Of a stretch of 5,327 bases of DNA, positions 1 through 5,327 are shown in pieces. The stretch covers positions 1 to 5,327 of the forward strand of contig JAEYOV010000048.1 of the NCBI GenBank assembly GCA_023411395.1, given 5' to 3'. Position 1 is the stretch's first letter. The number at the start of each line of letters is the position of its first letter. The notes beneath the pieces are model-generated. The model worked only from the letters and a program-made list of their open reading frames with translations, had not been told where the DNA came from and ran no database searches. Source of the stretch: Bacillota bacterium. Lineage in GTDB: Bacteria; Bacillota; Clostridia; Christensenellales; Aristaeellaceae. A program made the position numbers and the translations under genes.

Positions 1-2756
1 TCCTTCCACATGAACTGTTTTCTCAAGACCTGATGTTTAAGAACATTTCAGTTGAAGACGGTTTGTCAAATAACTTTGTTACTTCAATTCATCAGGATTC
101 CAGAGGATATATGTGGTTTGGCACGCTCGATGGTATCGACAGGTTTGATGGTGCAGAAATAAGATCTTACGCCAATAAGTTTCCGCAACAACCTGTAAAA
201 GTTAATTGTATTACTGACGATCCTGAACAAGGTATATGGATCGGCACTGACATAGGATTGTTTTACTGGGATTTTATTGCTGAAGATTTTAAACAGGTAT
301 CGCTATCAGATAATACTGAATCAGTTAATTCTTTGCTTTTTTTACCAGGTGATACCCTTTTGCTTGCAGGAACCAATGCAGGTATATGGTTGTTCAATTC
401 CGGGTCATCACATGCAGAACTGTTACAAGTGCATAATGGCGTGGAAAGCACTGTTAATGTTACTGATGCAATTATTCACGGCAACAATGTTTGGGTTTCA
501 ACGACAAGCTCCATCATGAAAATTTCATTGTCCGATTTACATACCCAAACTTTTATCAATGAGGGAAGTTCGTCATCATTTAACAATTTTTCTTCCCTGA
601 CTGCCTACAACGACACCATTATTGCAGGAACCCAAACCAGGGGGTTATTCAATTTTGATACAACAAATAACACATTCACTCCTTTTGCAGATGTCGGAAA
701 CCGATCTATACTGGTTATTGAGTATGACAATAAAGGACATTTCTATATCGGGACTGATGGAGGAGGATTGATTATCCTGGATGCAAATGATTATTCATAC
801 AAAACCTACAGAAAAGAAGTAAATTACCCCTACACATTAACTTCCAATGCTATATACTCTTTATTGATTGACAGTCAGGGCAGGTTTTGGGCAGGAACCT
901 ATTCAGGCGGCGTAAGTTATAATACATCCCATGATGGTACATTTCAGGTATCGGCATTTGAGAATAACCTGTTCCTGGGTCAAAACAGTATAAGGTCGCT
1001 CTATTATGATGACAACAACAACAAGTATATAGGAACACGCCTTGGATTATATGTATCAAAATCAACCGGAGAAACATTATACCTGGATAAAGAGAATTCT
1101 GCGCTTAATTCAAATGTAATATTAAGCATCGATAAGCATAAGAATGATATTCTTATTGGCACTTTCCGTGGCGGAGTTACAAAAATAGATATTCATACCA
1201 ATAAGGTTGAACCCTTCAACAGAAATGTCCTGCCTGCCTCCGGGTCTGTTTATGGATTTGAACATGTCAAAAACGGTAATTTGTTAATTGCCACGATGGA
1301 AGGCCTCTACATACAAGACATCAATACCAGGGCCATTCATCATTTTACAGCCGGCAATTCGGAACTCTCCGACAGCCGGTTAATCGCTATACGTGTTGAT
1401 TCACAGGAGAGGATATGGCTGGGCAGCATCAGTGCAGGGACTTCAATCTATAAATTGGAAAACAATCAGCTCGTTCAGGTTCAGGACCACCTGAAATTAT
1501 CTGATTATAAAGCTGTATCGTTTTATGAAGATTCCGGACAAAATATATGGATTGCTTCTGAACAGGGTGGATTGGTTAAAGTTACGCATGACCTGAACGA
1601 AAAAGAAGTTTATACTACTGAATACGGGTTGCCCAATAATTCGGTTACTGCTATTACTGAAGCTCCTGTCAATACATTTTGGGTTTCAACTTTAAAAGGA
1701 TTTGCCAGGCTCGACATATCAACAGACAGGTTTTACAGCTATACCCTGTCGCACGGGCTTCCCAGCCTGGTATTTAACCGGGGGGCAATTATCAATGATT
1801 ATAAGAACAGCGGCCGGGTATGGCTGGGAACAGAAAGCGGCCTTGTAAGTTTCAGCCCTGATGATATTCAGAAAAATAAAGCTGACGAAAAAATTACAAT
1901 AACCGATTTTTTTGTAGCGGGAGAAAGCTACCTCCCGCCTGACAGCAATAAACCTGCTGAACAGATCAACAAAATACAATTGAAAGGAAACCAGAGCAGT
2001 ATAGGTTTTCGTTTTATAGCCCTGAATTATTTTAACCCTTCTGACAATCAATACCTGTACCGTCTTTCTGGTTTCGAAGACGATTGGCAAAAAAGTTCAG
2101 GTAACCAGGTAACATATCCCAACCTCAAGCCTGGTAAATACACATTTCAGGTAAGGCTGGCAGGCACTGATGATTCTGGTGAACCTCAAATTACTTCAGT
2201 TGATATACAGGTTAAACCCTACTGGTACCAACAAACGGCTTTTCAATTTTTAATTGCCATTTGTATACTGTTGGTGGTAATACTAACAATTAAGGCAATA
2301 ATTGATTTAAAACGCAGGATTCATAAAATCCAGGACAGCGGAAACAACACAAAAGATTTGCATAAAAAATATGAAACTTCAAGTCTTAGCAATGAAAAAA
2401 GCCTTGAGATAAAAAACTTATTGAAAAGCCATGTTGAAGAAACAAAAATTTACCTCAACCCAGATCTGAAACTCAATGACCTTGCTGCTGCCATCAATTG
2501 TTCACCCCATGATGTATCGCAGGTAATCAATCAGAACATGAATCAAAGCTATTATGAGTTTATTAACAGGTACAGGATTGAAGAGGTAAAAAAGTGCATG
2601 GCTGATCCTGCCTATAAAAAATATACTTTACTAGCTATTGCCCAGGAGTGCGGTTTCAATTCAAAAACTTCATTTTACAGGGCATTCAAAAAACTCACAG
2701 GTTTAACTCCCATCCAATATCAAAATGAGTTAAACAATACACAGGTTGAAAATTAA
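1..2756 (+). CDS. Membrane-spanning propeller/Y_Y_Y sensor fused directly to an AraC-type HTH (HTCS-like regulator without kinase; 5' partial)
   Basis: Predicted inner-membrane transcription regulator that senses a periplasmic ligand and binds DNA from the cytoplasmic side. Residues are numbered from the Met at base 33. About 14 reg_prop repeats fill residues 5-610, recognisable by recurring I-x-x-D-x-x-G-x-x-W-x-G-T-x-x-G-L patterns (MWFGT at 27-31, VWLGT at 596-600). This fits the two seven-bladed propellers of HTCS sensors. A Y_Y_Y domain follows (about 655-728), then one hydrophobic helix (737-757), a basic KRR juxtamembrane stretch and an AraC-type double HTH (first helix pair about 812-835, second about 866-897 with GFNSK at 874-878). 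No histidine-kinase H-box, ATPase N/G boxes or receiver domain fit in the roughly 50-residue linker. The frame stays open upstream of base 33 to the left edge (first full codon at base 3), no ribosome-binding site precedes base 33, and the first repeat is already under way, so the true start and signal peptide lie outside. The stop is TAA at 2754-2756. It probably controls the SusC-like gene 228 bases downstream. The ligand is unknown. Confidence 0.9.
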   Translation, partial: LPHELFSQDLMFKNISVEDGLSNNFVTSIHQDSRGYMWFGTLDGIDRFDGAEIRSYANKFPQQPVKVNCITDDPEQGIWIGTDIGLFYWDFIAEDFKQVSLSDNTESVNSLLFLPGDTLLLAGTNAGIWLFNSGSSHAELLQVHNGVESTVNVTDAIIHGNNVWVSTTSSIMKISLSDLHTQTFINEGSSSSFNNFSSLTAYNDTIIAGTQTRGLFNFDTTNNTFTPFADVGNRSILVIEYDNKGHFYIGTDGGGLIILDANDYSYKTYRKEVNYPYTLTSNAIYSLLIDSQGRFWAGTYSGGVSYNTSHDGTFQVSAFENNLFLGQNSIRSLYYDDNNNKYIGTRLGLYVSKSTGETLYLDKENSALNSNVILSIDKHKNDILIGTFRGGVTKIDIHTNKVEPFNRNVLPASGSVYGFEHVKNGNLLIATMEGLYIQDINTRAIHHFTAGNSELSDSRLIAIRVDSQERIWLGSISAGTSIYKLENNQLVQVQDHLKLSDYKAVSFYEDSGQNIWIASEQGGLVKVTHDLNEKEVYTTEYGLPNNSVTAITEAPVNTFWVSTLKGFARLDISTDRFYSYTLSHGLPSLVFNRGAIINDYKNSGRVWLGTESGLVSFSPDDIQKNKADEKITITDFFVAGESYLPPDSNKPAEQINKIQLKGNQSSIGFRFIALNYFNPSDNQYLYRLSGFEDDWQKSSGNQVTYPNLKPGKYTFQVRLAGTDDSGEPQITSVDIQVKPYWYQQTAFQFLIAICILLVVILTIKAIIDLKRRIHKIQDSGNNTKDLHKKYETSSLSNEKSLEIKNLLKSHVEETKIYLNPDLKLNDLAAAINCSPHDVSQVINQNMNQSYYEFINRYRIEEVKKCMADPAYKKYTLLAIAQECGFNSKTSFYRAFKKLTGLTPIQYQNELNNTQVEN

Positions 2757-2766
2757 CCAAACAGGA

Positions 2767-2780
2767 GTTTCACATCATAA
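2767..2780 (+). repeat. Direct repeat copy 1, GTTTCACATCATAA (candidate operator half)
   Basis: First of two exact 14-base copies in the same orientation, starting 10 bases after the regulator's stop codon. Flanking bases differ from those of copy 2 apart from scattered matches, so the conserved unit is short and sharply bounded. It is a candidate binding site for the AraC-type domain encoded just upstream. The identity of the two copies is seen directly; the function is inferred. Confidence 0.6.
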
Positions 2781-2839
2781 TCCGGTATTGATAACCCATT
2801 GATCACTAATTTAAATACAGCCGGCATTTCAACAGCAGG

Positions 2840-2874
2840 TTGTATTGCAGTTCCTGTATTACCCAGCTGCACAA
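2840..2874 (+). other. Possible stem-loop between the two direct repeats
   Basis: TTGT (2840-2843) can pair with ACAA (2871-2874). After a three-base bulge (2844-2846), GCAGTT (2847-2852) can pair with AGCTGC (2865-2870), including one G-T wobble, leaving a 12-base loop. No T-run follows, so it is not an intrinsic terminator on this strand. It could be a transcript structure, an imperfect protein-binding palindrome, or chance. Pairing was done by eye and no folding energy was computed. Confidence 0.25.
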
Positions 2875-2878
2875 TCGG

Positions 2879-2892
2879 GTTTCACATCATAA
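2879..2892 (+). repeat. Direct repeat copy 2, GTTTCACATCATAA (candidate operator half)
   Basis: Second exact copy, 112 bases downstream of the first (start to start). It ends 92 bases before the start codon of the SusC-like gene, a plausible place for an activator site just upstream of a promoter. The 112-base offset is about 10.7 helical turns, so the copies would not lie on exactly the same face of straight B-form DNA. Looping between two AraC-type sites is known for E. coli AraC, but applying it here is inference. Confidence 0.6.
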
Positions 2893-2984
2893 ATAAATAC
2901 CTATTCAGGCTTTTTTAAAAAATCAGCGACGCATATAAAAGATAAATTGCGAAAGTAAAATTTAATTAAAAAACGATTTCTGAT

Positions 2985-5327
2985 ATGACTAACTCAAAGT
3001 TATTTACAACCGGTATTCCAGGAAAACCGATTCCGGTACTGTTATTCTTATTTACATTACTCATTCATGTACCGGAGATATATGCCGATGATATTTCTGC
3101 AACCTCATCTCCGGCAGTTGGGAAATCATTGTCTCAGCAAACCCGTACGATCACAGGGAGGGTACTTGATCAGGAAGGAGAACCGATCCCCGGGGCAACT
3201 GTAGTTGTTAAAGGCACCGCTGAGGGGACCATTACCGATATTGATGGCACTTTTAGCATTTCAAATGTAACGCCTCAATCCGCACTTGTATTTTCATTTA
3301 TAGGTATGCGCACACAGGAAGTTACTGTTGGTGTGCAAACGTCGCTACAGGTTACGCTAGAACCTCAGATACAGTCGCTCGATGAAGTTGTTGTAGTTGG
3401 TTATGGTACCATGCGCAGGAGCGATTTAACAGGTTCGGTGGTATCGGTTACTACCGAAGAACTGAACAGGTTTCCGGCAACCAATGTAACGGAGATGCTC
3501 AGGGGGCAGGCAGCCGGTGTGATTGTCAGGACTAATGATGCAAGCCCCGGTGGGAGTTCCAGTGTCCGGATCCGTGGCGACCGATCCTTATCGAGCAACC
3601 AGAATCCTTTATATATAGTAGACGGTATGATTGTACCTCACATTAACGATCTCAACTCCAATGACATCGAGTCAATGGAAATCCTGAAGGATGCCTCCTC
3701 ACAGGCTATTTATGGAGCCAGGGCATCAAACGGGGTTATTCTTATCACTACCAAAAGAGGAAAATCCGGCAGGGTAACCGTTAATCTCGATTCCTATGTA
3801 GGATTCCAGCAGTTCCAACGAAATTTCGATTTCTGGACACCTGAAGAATGGCTGGAGCTCAGGTTCTGGGCAAAATACAACGACGGGATTGATGGCATTG
3901 GTGAACCGGGTAACATTAATGCCGAAGCGGTAATTGGCGATGCAATCATGTACGACTCCTGGCAAAAAGGGCAATATACCGACTGGGAAGACCTGATGCT
4001 TGGCAATGCCCTTCAGCACCGGCACGACCTCAGCATTCGCGGAGGCAGCGAAAAGGTAAAATATGCTACCGCATTTGGTTACCTCAACCAGGATGGTATC
4101 GTTGCAAAATCGGGATATGAACGCGGTAACTTCCGGCTGAACACCGACTTTGAAATAGCAGAATGGATGAACCTCGGAGCCAATATTTCCTATACAAAGT
4201 CAACAAGGCAAACTGCTGTCGGGACTTTCAACCAGTTCATCACAAAACAAATGCTGTCTCAGCCGTTTGATGAAAACGGAAACCTGAACAGGGAAGTCAA
4301 CAGTGAAGGGGAAATTAATCCCCTGTGGCAAATTGAAAACCACGACCGGCAGATTGATGATGAATATGTTCAGTTTTCGGCATTCACCGATATCAACCCC
4401 TTTAACGGGTTCAATTACCGCTTCAGTGCAAACATCCGCTCCAACAACAGGGAAACAGGACAATACTATACAAAAGATTACCCGGGCTCTACAGGGGAAG
4501 GCTCCATCAGCCGCTTTGCCAGGAGTTCCTGGTTGATCGACAATGTAATTAATTATGATTTACCCCTCGATAAAGATTTACACAGCCTGAAACTTACCTT
4601 CATTCAGAGTGCTGAAGAAGACCTGCAGAAAACAACCGGACTGGGATTTATCAATTCAACGACCGATATGTTCAAATGGAATGTTGCAGCCGACTCTGAA
4701 ATCGATAATGTTACCCGGAGCATAACACGCACCCGCACGATTTCCTTTGCCGGGCGTGTTCATTACAACCTCCTGGATCGTTACCTTCTAACTGCAACCT
4801 TCAGAAGGGATGGTGCATCTGTATTTGGGAGCGATAATAAATGGGGAAATTTTCCTTCAGCAGCAATAGGCTGGAGAATTGATGAAGAACCATTCATGGA
4901 GCGTGCCGGCTGGATCGACCTGCTCCGTTTAAGGGTTAGCTATGGCGTAGTTGGTAACTGGGCTATACCTGCATACCGCACCCTCGGGCTGGCCGACAGC
5001 CGAGAATATTTGTTTGGGGATGCCCTCGAAGTAGGTTACCTTCCAAGCAATCAGTTGTTGAACCCCGATTTGCGTTGGGAAACAACCGGTTCATTCAATA
5101 CAGGGCTCGACTTTACTGCTTATAAAGGCAGGCTGAATGCTTCGGTTGAACATTACCGTACGCAGACTACCGATCTGCTCATTCAAAGAACTGTACCTTC
5201 AATTACAGGTTACGAGCGCATGTGGGACAATTTGGGTGAGACGGCTAGCCGCGGATGGGAATTCGCCCTGAATGGAAGTGTAGTCGATACACGCGACTTT
5301 ACCCTAAGGCTTGGTGCTACCGTGTCA
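2985..5327 (+). CDS. SusC/RagA-family TonB-linked outer-membrane receptor (3' partial)
   Basis: Outer-membrane importer that works with a SusD-type lipoprotein and TonB energy to bring in oligomers, most often glycans. The 781 visible codons run off the right edge with no stop; family members are usually about 1,000 residues, so roughly the last quarter is missing. The signal peptide has a hydrophobic core at residues 18-29 and likely cleavage after IYA (32-34). A carboxypeptidase-D regulatory-like domain spans about 54-125 (GRVLDQEGEPIPGATVVVKG). The TonB-box-like LDEVVVVGYG is at 132-141. The plug spans about 149-260, with VRIRGDRS (195-202), LYIVDG (209-214) and the SusC signature around LKDASSQAIYGARASNGV (234-251). 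Barrel motifs include RDGASVFG (from 608), FPSAAIGW (from 623), SYGVVGN (652-658) and NPDLRWETT (from 693). There is no N-terminal STN domain, so FecI/FecR-type control is unlikely. ATG at 2985 is the first start after an in-frame stop at 2967-2969. It has an A-rich leader and no Shine-Dalgarno, as is usual in Bacteroidota. The substrate cannot be read from the sequence. Confidence 0.95.
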   Translation, partial: MTNSKLFTTGIPGKPIPVLLFLFTLLIHVPEIYADDISATSSPAVGKSLSQQTRTITGRVLDQEGEPIPGATVVVKGTAEGTITDIDGTFSISNVTPQSALVFSFIGMRTQEVTVGVQTSLQVTLEPQIQSLDEVVVVGYGTMRRSDLTGSVVSVTTEELNRFPATNVTEMLRGQAAGVIVRTNDASPGGSSSVRIRGDRSLSSNQNPLYIVDGMIVPHINDLNSNDIESMEILKDASSQAIYGARASNGVILITTKRGKSGRVTVNLDSYVGFQQFQRNFDFWTPEEWLELRFWAKYNDGIDGIGEPGNINAEAVIGDAIMYDSWQKGQYTDWEDLMLGNALQHRHDLSIRGGSEKVKYATAFGYLNQDGIVAKSGYERGNFRLNTDFEIAEWMNLGANISYTKSTRQTAVGTFNQFITKQMLSQPFDENGNLNREVNSEGEINPLWQIENHDRQIDDEYVQFSAFTDINPFNGFNYRFSANIRSNNRETGQYYTKDYPGSTGEGSISRFARSSWLIDNVINYDLPLDKDLHSLKLTFIQSAEEDLQKTTGLGFINSTTDMFKWNVAADSEIDNVTRSITRTRTISFAGRVHYNLLDRYLLTATFRRDGASVFGSDNKWGNFPSAAIGWRIDEEPFMERAGWIDLLRLRVSYGVVGNWAIPAYRTLGLADSREYLFGDALEVGYLPSNQLLNPDLRWETTGSFNTGLDFTAYKGRLNASVEHYRTQTTDLLIQRTVPSITGYERMWDNLGETASRGWEFALNGSVVDTRDFTLRLGATVS

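Larger units (their letters stand above)
2757..2984 (+). promoter_or_regulatory. Intergenic control region of the SusC-like gene
   Basis: These 228 bases hold no plausible gene: the plus strand has no ATG before the one at 2985. They should contain the promoter and operator of the importer gene. Visible elements are an exact 14-base direct repeat, a possible hairpin between its copies, a T6A6 tract at 2911-2922 and an AT-rich run to the start codon. The canonical Bacteroidota promoter (TTTG near -33, TAnnTTTG near -7) is not present, because TTTG does not occur on the plus strand here. The nearest -7-like string is TAAATTG at 2943-2949, without a matching upstream box. No convincing intrinsic terminator for the upstream gene was found. 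The regulatory role is inferred from position and from how PUL genes are usually arranged. Confidence 0.55.

Noticed and set aside
33..35. ATG at base 33 as the true start of the sensor/regulator
   Set aside because: The frame is open upstream to the window edge, no ribosome-binding site or signal peptide follows this ATG logically, and the first propeller repeat starts almost at once. A periplasmic sensor needs a signal sequence, so the start lies further left.
1719..2090. 123-codon open frame on the minus strand
   Set aside because: It lies entirely inside the sensor/regulator, antisense to conserved propeller and Y_Y_Y sequence, and its translation resembles no known domain. The shorter minus-strand frames at 263-451 and 850-1077 and the plus-strand frame at 277-519 were rejected for the same reason.
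2767..2892. Direct repeats as the start of a CRISPR array
   Set aside because: There are only two 14-base copies, with a 98-base gap that itself contains no further copy, and no cas genes. Repeat and spacer lengths do not fit an array.
2900..2922. Possible intrinsic terminator (CCT-ATTC-AGG followed by C and T6)
   Set aside because: The stem is only three base pairs, with mismatches before any further pairing. The T-run is part of a T6A6 tract, so it is too weak to call.
2961..2970. Perfect palindrome TTTAATTAAA just upstream of the importer start
   Set aside because: It is made only of A and T in an AT-rich leader, where such palindromes are common. There is no other sign of a binding site.
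2782..3017. CCGGTATT at 2782-2789 and again at 3010-3017
   Set aside because: It is an eight-base match, and the second copy is inside the signal-peptide codons of the importer. It is short enough to be chance.
3726..4025. 99-codon open frame on the minus strand, with similar ones at 3401-3598, 3794-4006 and 4200-4463, and a plus-strand one at 4303-4536
   Set aside because: All overlap the continuous SusC-family coding frame in other frames. They have no domain resemblance and no start context of their own.

Overview
The window comes from a Bacteroidota (Bacteroidetes) chromosome. Three things point there: a SusC/RagA-family TonB-dependent receptor with its signature motifs, a sensor of the two-component-regulator-propeller plus Y_Y_Y type, and A-rich start regions without Shine-Dalgarno sequences. 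The genus cannot be told from the sequence. The layout is the start of a polysaccharide-utilisation-type locus (PUL): a sensor/regulator gene followed, on the same strand, by the outer-membrane importer gene it probably controls. Both genes are cut by the window edges.

Region 1 (1-2756, +) is a membrane-spanning sensor/regulator. Its reading frame is open to the left edge, so the N-terminus (presumably a signal peptide) lies outside. It has about 14 propeller repeats, a Y_Y_Y domain and one transmembrane helix, followed directly by an AraC-type helix-turn-helix output domain. The histidine kinase and receiver domains of a classical hybrid two-component system (HTCS) are absent. The output domain resembles that of Bacteroidota membrane-embedded AraC proteins more than that of classical HTCS proteins. 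This is the most interesting feature of the window.

Region 2 (2757-2984) is a 228-base intergenic region that should hold the control elements of the importer gene. It contains an exact 14-base direct repeat (GTTTCACATCATAA) at 2767-2780 and 2879-2892, one copy near each end of its left two-thirds, with a possible hairpin between them. An AT-rich stretch leads to the start codon. The plus strand of this region contains no TTTG at all, so it lacks the canonical Bacteroidota promoter boxes.

Region 3 (2985-5327, +) is the first 781 codons of a SusC/RagA-family receptor: signal peptide, carboxypeptidase-D-like domain, TonB-box-like segment, plug and most of the barrel. It runs off the right edge. 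A SusD-like lipoprotein and degradative enzymes would be expected downstream but cannot be seen.

Working model (inference): the periplasmic propeller binds a glycan fragment or another oligomer brought in by the SusC-like importer. The signal crosses the single membrane helix to the cytoplasmic HTH without phosphorylation. The HTH acts on the intergenic region, possibly at the two repeats, to switch on the importer operon.
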